A program made the position numbers and the translations under genes. The notes beneath the pieces are model-generated. The model was given only the letters and a program-made list of their open reading frames with translations. It made no database searches and was not told the DNA's origin. DNA of 64,000 nucleotides from Pseudomonas piscis (lineage in GTDB: Bacteria > Pseudomonadota > Gammaproteobacteria > Pseudomonadales > Pseudomonadaceae), in contig NZ_WHUV01000001.1 in NCBI RefSeq assembly GCF_009380155.1, forward strand, positions 1,488,001-1,552,000. The letters are read 5' to 3'. Of this stretch, positions 36,527 to 44,982 are shown piece by piece (the first letter of the stretch is position 1; each line of letters opens with the position of its first letter).

Positions 36527-37588
36527 ATGGCTCCACAAGCATGTGGCACGACGGTGGCCACGGCCCTGGGGGCACGGCGGGTGCTGGGGCGCACGGGGCT
36601 GCGGGTATCGCCGGTGGCCCTGGGCACGATGCAGTTCGGCTGGACCGCCAGTGACGTGCAATCGATGCGCATCCTCGACGCCTACCGCGCAGCGGGCGGC
36701 AACCTGATCGATACCGCCAACATGTATGGCGGTGACCAGAGCACCGAGCAGTTCGCTGCCAACCGGGCCCATGTCGGCATGAGCGAAGACATCATCGGCC
36801 GCTGGTTGCAAACCCGGGGCGGGCGCGATGACCTGGTGCTGACCACCAAGGTGCGGGCGCGCATGTGGGAGGGGGCCGACGGCGAAGGGTTGACCCGGGC
36901 CCACATCATGCGTGCGGTGGAGGACAGCCTGCGGCGCCTGCGTACCGAGTGCATCGATGTGTTGTATGCCCATTGGCCCGATCCCCAGGCCCATCCCGAG
37001 GAGTGGCTGGAGGCCTTCGGCGACTTGATTCGCCAGGGCAAGGTCGGGGTGGCTGGCACATCCAACTTCTGCGGTTTCGAGACGTTCGGCGACTTGCTCA
37101 CACCGCTGCTGGACCTGGCCCGGCGCGGCAGCGGGTATCCGGCGATCCAGGTGGAGCAGCCACGTTTCAACCTGCTCAACCGTGGCGAGTACGAGCCGGC
37201 ACTGCAACGCATCGCCCTGGACCATGGGCTGGGCATCGTCACCTACTCCAGCCTGGCCAGCGGTTTTCTGGCCGGAGCGGTGCCGCTGCGCCAGGCACCT
37301 TGCGGATCGCGGGCGCGCTTCCTGGCGCAGTACTGCGTGGAGGAGGGTTGGCAACTGCTCGAAGCCCTGCAGCAGATCGCCCGGGACCTGCAGGTCCCGA
37401 TGGCCGCCGTGGCCCTGGCCTGGACCCAGGCGCAGCCGGGCGTCACCTCGACCCTCATCGGTCCGGACCGGCTCGAGCAACTGGCCGAGGCCTCCTGGTC
37501 GCCTGCCATCCGCCTGGACCAGGAGCAACTGGCCTGCCTGGACCGCCTGTCCTGGCGGTTGTCCCGGCCCGAATTCGTGCAGTGGTGA
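36527..37588 (+). CDS. Aldo/keto reductase
   Basis: This is a 353-aa AKR TIM barrel. The catalytic tetrad regions are visible: DTANMYGG (Asp/Tyr), LTTKVRARMW (Lys) and DVLYAHWPDP (His). The cofactor-binding end is GVTSTLIGPDRLEQL. The opening LGRTGLRVSPVALGTMQFG is typical of the YajO/Tas-like group. Start codon is 4 nt after the SDR stop. The first roughly 18 residues are poorly conserved in style, so a start further in is possible. Confidence 0.9.
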   Translation: MAPQACGTTVATALGARRVLGRTGLRVSPVALGTMQFGWTASDVQSMRILDAYRAAGGNLIDTANMYGGDQSTEQFAANRAHVGMSEDIIGRWLQTRGGRDDLVLTTKVRARMWEGADGEGLTRAHIMRAVEDSLRRLRTECIDVLYAHWPDPQAHPEEWLEAFGDLIRQGKVGVAGTSNFCGFETFGDLLTPLLDLARRGSGYPAIQVEQPRFNLLNRGEYEPALQRIALDHGLGIVTYSSLASGFLAGAVPLRQAPCGSRARFLAQYCVEEGWQLLEALQQIARDLQVPMAAVALAWTQAQPGVTSTLIGPDRLEQLAEASWSPAIRLDQEQLACLDRLSWRLSRPEFVQW

Positions 37589-37651
37589 ACGGCCGCCGGA
37601 GTACCGGCCCCGACACCCTGTCTCCATCGATATTTTCTTGAGGACCCTCAT

Positions 37652-38536
37652 ATGTCCGGATCACTTCCCGATCTGCCGCGCTTTCCCTGGCCCCATGGCA
37701 AGCAGGCCGCCGTGGCCTGGAGCTTCGACGTCGACGCCGAAGCCGCGATCCTGAGCAACGATCCCGTGGCCCGGTATCGCCTGGCGATGATGACCCACCA
37801 GATGTTCGGGCCCGAGGTCGGGGTGCCGCGGATTCTCGATGTCCTGCGGCGTTATGGCTTGCGCAGCACTTTCTTCATCCCCGGCTATACCGCCGAGCGT
37901 TATCCCGATATGGTGCGCGCCATCGTCGATGGCGGGCACGAGATCGGCCACCACGGCTACCTGCATGAGCCTTTGCGGGACATGAGCGCGCAACAGGAAG
38001 CGGATGTACTCGATCGCGGCCTGGAGGCCCTGGAGCGGGTCGCCGGGATGCGTCCCCGGGCCTTTCGCGCACCCTTGGGTGAAATGTCCTTCCTCACGCC
38101 GCCATTGCTGGCCGATCGCGGTTTTCACTACGACAGCTCGCTGATGGACAGCGACGCTCCGTACCTGCTGGATGTCGGCGATGGCAGCGGGCGGACCCTG
38201 GTGGAATTGCCGTTCCACTGGTCCAGCGACGATTGGGAGCAATACAACTGGATTCCCGGTTTCGACGATGGCCGCCCCATCGAGACTCCGGGCAAGGTAC
38301 ACGAGCTGTGGTGGACGGAGATCGAGGCCCAGGTGCGTTATGGCGGCCTGTTCAACCTGGTCAACCATCCCTTCGTCAGCGGACGTGCGTCGCGCATCCA
38401 CGCCATGGAGCAGATGATCGAGCGCCTGTTGGACGACGAGCGCATCTGGTTCGCTTCGCTGGGGGACATCGCCGAGCATGTCCACTCGCTGGAGCTGGCG
38501 CCACGGGTGCATGCGCCTTACCACTGGCCTTATTGA
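37652..38536 (+). CDS. Polysaccharide deacetylase (NodB-fold) family hydrolase, allantoinase PuuE-like
   Basis: This is a 294-aa NodB homology domain protein without signal peptide, hence cytoplasmic. The metal ligands are Asp26/Asp28 in WSFDVDAE and His101/His105 in HEIGHHGYLHEP. RAPLGEMSFLTPPLLADRGFHYDSS matches motif 3, and NLVNHPFVSGRASR supplies the C-terminal His. The FDVDAE variant and cytoplasmic location resemble PuuE-type enzymes that open cyclic amides such as allantoin, rather than chitin deacetylases. With an NCS1 permease upstream, a ring-opening or C-N hydrolysis step is plausible. Confidence 0.85.
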   Translation: MSGSLPDLPRFPWPHGKQAAVAWSFDVDAEAAILSNDPVARYRLAMMTHQMFGPEVGVPRILDVLRRYGLRSTFFIPGYTAERYPDMVRAIVDGGHEIGHHGYLHEPLRDMSAQQEADVLDRGLEALERVAGMRPRAFRAPLGEMSFLTPPLLADRGFHYDSSLMDSDAPYLLDVGDGSGRTLVELPFHWSSDDWEQYNWIPGFDDGRPIETPGKVHELWWTEIEAQVRYGGLFNLVNHPFVSGRASRIHAMEQMIERLLDDERIWFASLGDIAEHVHSLELAPRVHAPYHWPY

Positions 38537-38594
38537 ATGACGCTTATGGGGCTAGCCTGCTGTGAGCACAGGTTGCCGGGAGGAGAGCAGGAAC

Positions 38595-39650
38595 ATGGTG
38601 CGCTTGATCGCCACGCAGGAAACCAATCGTATCGCCGCCAACTTCCTGCGGCATCTGCGTCGCTGCCTGCGGGACTTTGCCCCGCCGTTCGACTTGTCGG
38701 CGGCGCTGCACCAGGTGGGTGTCGACGCCAAGGCCGTGCTGGCCGGCGACGAACACGGCCTGAGTTTCCGGCAGTACTACCAGTTGCTCGAGCAAATCCC
38801 CGAAACCATGGCCGAGCAGGGCTTCTACCTGCGCCTGGGAGCGCTCTACGACATCACCGATATCGGCCTCTTGGGGTATGCCTGCCTGAGTGCGGAAAAC
38901 CTGCGCAAGTCCTGGGATCTGACCTTCGGCAGCACGCCGTTGCTGCCCCATCCGTTGAACGGCACCAGGCAGGTGTGCGACGGGCGGGTCGAGGTGATCC
39001 TCGATTCGCCCCTGCACCCGAGCAATATCCGGGGCTTGCAGGAGGAATGGATGGCCTCCACCTGGCACTGGATCTGCCAGCGCCTGCCTGCAGTCAGCGG
39101 GAGTCGGGAGCTGCGCCTTGAACTGGATTACCCGGCGCCGGCCTACAAGGCGCTCTATGGCGAGATCTTTCCTGGGCGGATCGAGTTTTCCCGGCCCTGC
39201 ACCCGATTGTCGTTTCCCGAAGCCTGGTACGAATTGCCGTTTCCGGCGGCCAACCCCTCTACGTCGCGCCTGTGTCATGAACAATGCCTGCTGGTCATGG
39301 CCCAGCTCGATGGCAACAAGAGCGATCTGATCGATGAGGTGCGGCGTCGCTTGTTGATGAATCCCCAGCGCGAGTTTCCCAGCCTCGAGGCCATGGCCGA
39401 ACGGTTCAGGATGACCCCGGTGACTTTCTACCGGCACCTGGCCAGGGCCGGAGTCAATTACCGCACGGTGGTCCTCGAGGTGCGCATGGGGCTGGCCAGG
39501 GAGTACCTGGAGAAGACTCGTATTCCCTTGCAGGAAGTTAGTTACACCCTGGGTTATGACTATCCGCCGAACTTCTACCGAGCGTTCAAGAAATGGTTCG
39601 GCATGACCGCCCAGGAGTGTCGTTTCGGCCTGGAACAAGTCGCTCGGTGA
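38595..39650 (+). CDS. AraC-family transcriptional regulator
   Basis: This is a 351-aa regulator. The N-terminal Arabinose_bd-type domain (AANFLRHLRRCLRDFAPPFDLSAAL...LLGYACLSAENLRKSWDL) is as in OruR/ArgR-like regulators. The C-terminal double helix-turn-helix (SLEAMAERFRMTPVTFYRHLARAGVNYRTVV and IPLQEVSYTLGYDYPPNFYRAFKKWFGMTAQ) is present. The start at 38595 is supported by GGGAGGAGAGCAGGAAC upstream. It sits between the two units that carry matching 21-bp-phased ATGATATT repeats, so it is the prime candidate for their activator. Confidence 0.92.
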   Translation: MVRLIATQETNRIAANFLRHLRRCLRDFAPPFDLSAALHQVGVDAKAVLAGDEHGLSFRQYYQLLEQIPETMAEQGFYLRLGALYDITDIGLLGYACLSAENLRKSWDLTFGSTPLLPHPLNGTRQVCDGRVEVILDSPLHPSNIRGLQEEWMASTWHWICQRLPAVSGSRELRLELDYPAPAYKALYGEIFPGRIEFSRPCTRLSFPEAWYELPFPAANPSTSRLCHEQCLLVMAQLDGNKSDLIDEVRRRLLMNPQREFPSLEAMAERFRMTPVTFYRHLARAGVNYRTVVLEVRMGLAREYLEKTRIPLQEVSYTLGYDYPPNFYRAFKKWFGMTAQECRFGLEQVAR

Positions 39651-39672
39651 TCAACTTGCCGGTTGCCGCCTA

Positions 39673-39701
39673 ATGATATTCGAATGCCGGGAGATGATAT
39701 T
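39673..39701 (+). promoter_or_regulatory. ATGATATT direct-repeat operator of amidohydrolase operon
   Basis: ATGATATT occurs at 39673-39680 and 39694-39701, again 21 bp apart, 60 bp before the amidohydrolase start. The proximal copy overlaps a TTGAGG (39700-39705) that could act as -35; the -10 is weak (near 39722-39728 or TAGATA at 39735). Same phase and motif as upstream of the permease operon. Confidence 0.65.
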
Positions 39702-39760
39702 GAGGGCACGTTGGGGTTGATGGATCTTGTTCGCTAGATATCCCTGGCGAAGGTGTTCAC

Positions 39761-41518
39761 ATGAACAGCAACAAGAACAACAACTTCAAGTCGAGCCACA
39801 CCGGGCATGGCACCGCAAAATCCGACACGGTATTCATCAACGGCAGCATCTACACCGTTGATGAACGACAACCCTGGGCCGAGGCGGTGGCGATAAAGGA
39901 CGGGGTCTTCGTCGCGGTAGGCAGCAATGCCCAGATCCAGGCGCATGTCGATGAACACACCCGGGTGGTGGACCTGGAAGGTGCGTTCGCCATGCCGGGT
40001 ATCTATGACATGCATACCCACCCCGACCTGGCCCTGGCGCCAGGCTACTCGGGCTACCTGGAGGTCGGCCTGGACAGCCCCACGCCGCAAGACATCGAGG
40101 CCAGCATCCTCAGGTACGCCAGCGAGCATCCGGGCGACGGCTGGATCTACGGGCAATACTTCGTCCACTTCGAGTTTCGCAAGGCCGGGATCGAGCCTGG
40201 CCGTGCCTGGCTGGACCGGATCATCGCCGATCGCCCGGTGGCGATCCTCGACCGCTCCTGGGGTTCGATCATGGTCAACTCCAAGGCCCTGGAGCTGGCC
40301 GGCATCGATGCGCAGACCAAGGACCCGGCCAACGGCTACATCGTCCGCGACTCGGTGACCGGCGAGCCCAGCGGCATCCTGGTGGACGGTGGCTACGCCA
40401 TGATCCATGCGGCGATGCCGCCCACCCCGATGCACGCCCTGGTCCGTGCCTATGGCGAAGGCGTGCAGTACCAGACCGGTCGCGGGGTGGTCGGAACCAA
40501 GTACGTGCACGTCTGCGAGCATCGCCTCAATGCCCTCAAGACCCTGGACGATGCCGGGGACCTGACGCTGCGGGTCGAGGCGGCGATCAGTTGGCAAGAC
40601 GATATCTTCCCGGTCAGGCGGCGTTGGGAGTTGCTCGCCGGCGAGCGGCACTTCTATCGCAGTGCCCGCTTGAATGCCGGCGCGGTGAAGTTCCACTTCG
40701 ACGGCACCCACGAGACCCAGTCCTCGTATTTCGCCACGCCCTACAGCGGCGCCGGGCAGTGGCGCGGCAGCCTGAACCTGACCCCGGAGCACATCACCGA
40801 CCTGGTGGTGGACCTGGACCGCCAGGGCATCCGCGTGATCGCCCACTGCACCGGCGATGCGGCGTCGGATATTTTCCTCGACGCGGTGGCCGAGGCCCGG
40901 CGGCGCAATGGGCCCGACGGCGTACGCCATCACTGTGCGCATTCATCGGTACTGCTGAACGAGAACCTGCCGCGTTTCAAGGAGCTGCAGGTCACCGCCG
41001 ACTTCTCCCCGGTAGCCTGGTATCCCTATCCGTTCTCCATGGCCCGGGCCCAGGCCAATGGCGAGGAGCGCTCCCAGCGCCTGTTCAACTTCAAGGGCGT
41101 GCTCGAGGCCGGCGGGGTGGCGGTGATGGGCACCGACTGGCCGGTATCCAACATCAACCCGTGGATCGGCTTCGAGACCATGATCACCCGCCAGAACCCC
41201 TGGGATCAGAGCGACGAGCGTTACTACGGCAGCCCCATTTCCCTGGAGCAGGCGATCCGCGTGATGACCATCAATGGCGCCTGGTGCATGGAGCTTGAGC
41301 ATCGTTGCGGAAGCATCGAGGTGGGCAAGTCGGCGGACCTGATCGTGCTCGACCGCAACCTGTTCGAGCTCGAGCCCCGGGGCAATATCCACAACACCCA
41401 GGTCGAGCTCACCGTCCTGGAGGGCAGCGTGGTCTGGGATCGGCACGATCGTTTCGGCGGCACGTCCTGGCAGGCGCGCTGGCGCAAGGACCTGCCGCGG
41501 TTCTACGACAAGATGTAG
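39761..41518 (+). CDS. YtcJ-like amidohydrolase (metal-dependent)
   Basis: This is a 585-aa amidohydrolase-superfamily enzyme with no signal peptide. An N-terminal beta-sandwich (DTVFINGSIYTVDERQPWAEAVAIKDG) is followed by the metal motif MPGIYDMHTHPDLA (His85, His87). Later ligands are in RVIAHCTGDAASD, HHCAHSSVL and MGTDWPVSNINPW (Asp), then the C-terminal GSIEVGKSADLIVLDRNLFEL. The YtcJ/amidohydrolase_3 group includes N-substituted formamide deformylases. It is transcribed from its own AraC-type operator and followed 64 nt later by a COG0523 GTPase that may supply its metal. Substrate unknown. Confidence 0.9.
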   Translation: MNSNKNNNFKSSHTGHGTAKSDTVFINGSIYTVDERQPWAEAVAIKDGVFVAVGSNAQIQAHVDEHTRVVDLEGAFAMPGIYDMHTHPDLALAPGYSGYLEVGLDSPTPQDIEASILRYASEHPGDGWIYGQYFVHFEFRKAGIEPGRAWLDRIIADRPVAILDRSWGSIMVNSKALELAGIDAQTKDPANGYIVRDSVTGEPSGILVDGGYAMIHAAMPPTPMHALVRAYGEGVQYQTGRGVVGTKYVHVCEHRLNALKTLDDAGDLTLRVEAAISWQDDIFPVRRRWELLAGERHFYRSARLNAGAVKFHFDGTHETQSSYFATPYSGAGQWRGSLNLTPEHITDLVVDLDRQGIRVIAHCTGDAASDIFLDAVAEARRRNGPDGVRHHCAHSSVLLNENLPRFKELQVTADFSPVAWYPYPFSMARAQANGEERSQRLFNFKGVLEAGGVAVMGTDWPVSNINPWIGFETMITRQNPWDQSDERYYGSPISLEQAIRVMTINGAWCMELEHRCGSIEVGKSADLIVLDRNLFELEPRGNIHNTQVELTVLEGSVVWDRHDRFGGTSWQARWRKDLPRFYDKM

Positions 41519-41582
41519 CTGGTTGCGGGTGTGCCAGTCATTCGCGCGCTGAGCGCTCTGAACTTTCAAGGGTGAGAAAACA

Positions 41583-42557
41583 ATGTCATCGATACTTCCA
41601 ACCATTCATGTGAGTGTCATCTCCGGCTTTCTCGGCTCCGGAAAAACCACTTTGTTGAACCGTATCCTCAATGGCGACCATGGATTGAAGATCGCCGTCA
41701 TGGTCAATGATTTCGGTGAGATAAACATCGATGCCGGTTTGATCGTAAGTGCCACGCAAAACATCACCAGCCTGGCCAATGGCTGTATTTGCTGCACGGT
41801 GGAAAGCGATCTCATCGAGCAACTCGAGAAGTTGTGCAGCATGGTCGAGGGGCGGCCCGAGCATATCCTGATCGAAACCAGTGGCGTCTCCGATCCCGGG
41901 CGGGTGGTGCACACCTTGAAGTACCCGCAGTTTCGCCAGCGGCTGGCCCTGGACACCGTGGTGGTACTGCTCGATGCCGAACGCCAGGGCGAACTGCCGC
42001 AGGAAGTCAGACCCCTGGCCCAGGAACAACTGGCTGCCGCCGACATCGTGGTGATCAACAAGGTCGACCTGGTGAGCCCCGAGCGCCTGCAGGCACTCAA
42101 GCACCAGTGGCTGTTTCCCCGGGCCAAGGTCCATGAGGCGGTGTTTGCCGATATCCCCCTGCCGTTCATTTTCGATATCCGCCCCCATCGCCTGGTGCCG
42201 CTTGCCCGCCATGACGGCCAGCCGGCCTCCCGCCGGCACGACCAGTTGTTCAGCAGCTTCAGCTGGCAGAGTGCGGCGCCCTTGTCCCTGCAAGAGCTGC
42301 GCAAGGTCCTGGGGGAGTTTCCGGAGCATGTCTATCGCGCCAAGGGTTTTGTCCAGCTGGAGGACTATCCCGGGCAGCGCTTCATCCTGCACCTGGTGGG
42401 CTCGCGCCTGGATATCCAGCCCGCCGGGGCCTGGCCGGAGCAAGACGCGCCGGGCAGCCATTTGGTGGTGATCGGTTCCAGACAGCTGGATGCCGATGCA
42501 TTGCGCGCTTGCCTTGAGCGTTGCGTCGGCCGCCGGGCATTGGCGGCCGTCAGCTAG
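41583..42557 (+). CDS. COG0523 (CobW/ZigA-like) metallochaperone GTPase
   Basis: This is a 324-aa G3E-family GTPase. Walker A is GFLGSGKTTLL (residues 15-25), the metal-binding CxCC motif is NGCICCTVESDL (Cys68, Cys70, Cys71), GTP specificity is NKVD, and a CobW C-terminal domain (VYRAKGFVQLEDYPGQRFILHLVGSRL) is present. COG0523 proteins load Zn, Co or Fe into client enzymes. Placed directly after the amidohydrolase under the same putative operator, it probably serves that enzyme. Its ribosome site is AAGGGTGAG. Confidence 0.9.
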   Translation: MSSILPTIHVSVISGFLGSGKTTLLNRILNGDHGLKIAVMVNDFGEINIDAGLIVSATQNITSLANGCICCTVESDLIEQLEKLCSMVEGRPEHILIETSGVSDPGRVVHTLKYPQFRQRLALDTVVVLLDAERQGELPQEVRPLAQEQLAAADIVVINKVDLVSPERLQALKHQWLFPRAKVHEAVFADIPLPFIFDIRPHRLVPLARHDGQPASRRHDQLFSSFSWQSAAPLSLQELRKVLGEFPEHVYRAKGFVQLEDYPGQRFILHLVGSRLDIQPAGAWPEQDAPGSHLVVIGSRQLDADALRACLERCVGRRALAAVS

Positions 42558-42575
42558 CACGGCGGTCCGGGCGGC

Positions 42576-43208
42576 TCAGAGCGAGAGCAGCAAGCGCCCG
42601 GCGAACAGCAGCAGGACCAGGCCCATGCCGCGTTCGAACCAGTGTCCCAGGCGCATGAACAACGAGCGCACCCGGGCGCTGGAAAAGAACAGCGCGACGA
42701 TGACGAACCACACTCCGTTCACCAGGCACATCCAGGCGCCATACAGCGCCTGGATAGCCAAGGGCGTGGTGGCGCTGACCAGGGTGGTGAAGATCGCCAG
42801 GAAGAACAGGGTCGCCTTGGGATTGGTGGCGTTGGTCAGGAAACCGGTGACGAAGGCCCGGGCCGCCGTCGGTTGCGGCTCCTGGTCGGGCGAGTCGCCG
42901 GGTAGGGCGGACTTAGCCTTGCTGCGCAGCAGGCTGATGCCCAGGTACAGGATGTAGGCGGCGCCCAGCAGCTTGGCGCCGCCCAGCAGCCAGGGCGTGG
43001 CGTGCATCAGGGCGCCGACCCCCAGCAAGGTATAGAGCACGTGGACCGAGATGCCGGCGCCGATCCCCAGGGCGGTGCAGGTGCCGACCAGCCGGCCGAA
43101 GCGCACGCTCTGGCGGATGGTGACGGCGAAGTCCGGCCCGGGAGCGAGCACGGCGAGAAAGTGAACCAGCGCCAGGGTGGCGAATTCACCCAGATAGGTG
43201 GACAACAT
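42576..43208 (-). CDS. LysE/RhtB family amino-acid exporter
   Basis: This is a 210-aa inner-membrane protein with about six hydrophobic segments. The N-terminal VHFLAVLAPGPDFAVTIRQSVRFGRLVGTCTALGIGAG is the LysE/RhtB signature, and GFLTNATNPKATLFFLAIF is the second conserved segment. It is predicted to export amino acids or related metabolites. It lies convergent with the COG0523 gene and 38 nt downstream of the AlaX-like gene on the same strand. Confidence 0.92.
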   Translation of the reverse strand: MLSTYLGEFATLALVHFLAVLAPGPDFAVTIRQSVRFGRLVGTCTALGIGAGISVHVLYTLLGVGALMHATPWLLGGAKLLGAAYILYLGISLLRSKAKSALPGDSPDQEPQPTAARAFVTGFLTNATNPKATLFFLAIFTTLVSATTPLAIQALYGAWMCLVNGVWFVIVALFFSSARVRSLFMRLGHWFERGMGLVLLLFAGRLLLSL

Positions 43209-43246
43209 GGAGACTCCGCAAAGCAGGTGGGCGAGCGAGGGCGGGT

Positions 43247-43873
43247 TCAGGCCAGGTCGTAGCTGACCGAGAGCACGCCCTTTTTTTCCGTTACCGATTC
43301 AATTCGTACCTGGCCCAGTTCTCGCAGCCGAGACACGTGGGTACCACCGCAACCGAAGGTGGGCAACGGGCCGAAGCCGACCTGGCGCATGCCGTCCTGC
43401 AGCTCGATGCGGCGTTGCAAGTCCGCGCTTATCCATTGCTCGATGGCGCTGTGCACCAGGTCGGCATCGATGGCCTGGGCTGCCGGCCCCGGCTTGAACG
43501 ACACCCGGCCTTCGCCCGGCCAGTGGTGGGCCTTGACCGGTATCCAGCCCTGGCTCTGGCCGAAGTGGCCGATCAGGTGTCCGGCCGAGTGCATACGGCT
43601 GTTGAACAGGCGTTGGTCCGGGTCCACCCGGGTGATGAAAGAACCAGGCTCCAGGGGCTGGGACAGGTGGTGCAGGATCTGTTCACCCTCCTGCAGCACC
43701 CGCAATACCCGGGCCTCGCCAATCCAGCCGGTGTCGCTGGGTTGGCCGCCGCCCTGGGGGTGGAAGGGCGTGGCGTCGAGGATGGCGATGAACGAGTCGT
43801 CCACCCTGGTGCAGTCCAGGACTTGCACCGGGACATTCAATTCATCGTCTTGGAAATACAGGCGCAGCGTCAT
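43247..43873 (-). CDS. Alanyl-tRNA editing protein (AlaX-like)
   Basis: This is a 208-aa freestanding homologue of the AlaRS editing domain that hydrolyses Ser-/Gly-tRNA(Ala). The zinc ligands are His95 and His99 (MHSAGHLIGH) and Cys175 and His179 (FGCGGTHV). The PFHPQGGGQPSDTG loop is the editing-domain signature. The start at 43873 was chosen because the upstream extension crosses the LysR promoter. It precedes the LysE exporter and diverges from the LysR gene. Confidence 0.92.
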   Translation of the reverse strand: MTLRLYFQDDELNVPVQVLDCTRVDDSFIAILDATPFHPQGGGQPSDTGWIGEARVLRVLQEGEQILHHLSQPLEPGSFITRVDPDQRLFNSRMHSAGHLIGHFGQSQGWIPVKAHHWPGEGRVSFKPGPAAQAIDADLVHSAIEQWISADLQRRIELQDGMRQVGFGPLPTFGCGGTHVSRLRELGQVRIESVTEKKGVLSVSYDLA

Positions 43874-43962
43874 GGTCGAGACCTTGCAAGTGAGTGTTTT
43901 TTTATTATGTGGCGGCCTCGATTGCGTGATAATCCGTTCGAAACTCAATGGACTATTGCGTC

Positions 43963-44907
43963 ATGAGCATAAATCTACCCCTGCCTTTGCTGGCCGAAAT
44001 GGCCATTTTCGTCCGCGTGGTGGAGACCGGCAGCTTCTCCGAGGCCGCGCGCCAGCTGGGCTCTTCGCCTTCGGCGGTGAGTCGCAGCGTTTCGCGCCTG
44101 GAGAAGGCCCTGGCCACCCGCTTGCTGCAACGCACCACTCGCAAGCTGCGCTTGAGCGATGGTGGCGAGGAAGTGTTCAAGCGCTGTTGCGAGATGGTCA
44201 GCGCGGCGCGTTCGGTGATGGAGATCAGCGGCCAGTTCACCCACGAGGCCCAGGGCGTGGTGCGGGTCAGCGTGCCCAAGGCGGTGGGGCGTTTTGTGGT
44301 GCACCCGCACATGCCCGAGTTCCTGCGGCGTTACCCGAAGGTGGATGTGGAGTTGCTGCACGAAGATCGGGACGTCGACCTGATCGACGATCATGTCGAC
44401 CTGGCGATCCGCATCACCGACCGGCCGCCGCCAGGGTTGATCGGCCGCCAGTTGTTGCGCATCGACCATTTGCTGTGTGCCACGCCGCAGTACCTGGCGG
44501 AGCACGGTACGCCGGTCCATCCCCAGGACCTGCGCCAGCACAGTTGCATCTACTTGGGCGAGACGCCCAGCGACGCGCGCTGGAAGTTCACCCAGGGCAG
44601 CAAGGCGGTCACCGTGGCGGTGCGTGGGCGCTATGCCGCCAACCACACCGGCGTACGCCTGGATGCGGTGCTGCAGCACCTGGGGATCGGCAGCCTGCCG
44701 TACTTCACCGCGCGCCATGCCCTGGAGCAGGGTTTGATCGTGCAGGTGCTGCCGGAGTGGACCTTCCTGGCCTCCTACCATGGCGGCGCCTGGCTGCTGC
44801 ACTCGCCGACCCGCTACCTGCCGCCCAAGTTGCGGGTGTTCATCGATTACCTGGTGGAGTGCCTGGCCAAGGAGCCGACCTTGGGCCGGCCGGGCAGGGC
44901 GCCCTAG
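43963..44907 (+). CDS. LysR-family transcriptional regulator
   Basis: This is a roughly 314-aa LTTR. The winged-helix N-terminus MAIFVRVVETGSFSEAARQLGSSPSAVSRSVSRLEKAL is followed by a CrgA-like substrate-binding domain (VVRVSVPKAVGRFVVHPHMPEFLRRYPKVDVEL). ATG 43963 (MSINLPLPLLAEM) is preferred; ATG 43948 is in frame and also possible. It is divergent from alaX-lysE with 89 bp between them, so it may regulate them. Confidence 0.92.
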   Translation: MSINLPLPLLAEMAIFVRVVETGSFSEAARQLGSSPSAVSRSVSRLEKALATRLLQRTTRKLRLSDGGEEVFKRCCEMVSAARSVMEISGQFTHEAQGVVRVSVPKAVGRFVVHPHMPEFLRRYPKVDVELLHEDRDVDLIDDHVDLAIRITDRPPPGLIGRQLLRIDHLLCATPQYLAEHGTPVHPQDLRQHSCIYLGETPSDARWKFTQGSKAVTVAVRGRYAANHTGVRLDAVLQHLGIGSLPYFTARHALEQGLIVQVLPEWTFLASYHGGAWLLHSPTRYLPPKLRVFIDYLVECLAKEPTLGRPGRAP

Positions 44908-44929
44908 TCGCCGGCAAACGGCGCCCATG

Positions 44930-44963
44930 AAAAAGGCCCGCCGGTGCAACCGTGCGGGCCTTG
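44930..44963. terminator. Terminator after LysR gene
   Basis: A 9-bp stem AAGGCCCGC / GCGGGCCTT with a 12-nt loop is preceded by an A-run (AAAAAGG). The A-run becomes a U-run on the minus strand, so it also terminates the convergent small gene. Confidence 0.7.
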
Positions 44964-44982
44964 GTGACGCCAGGCGTATCGA

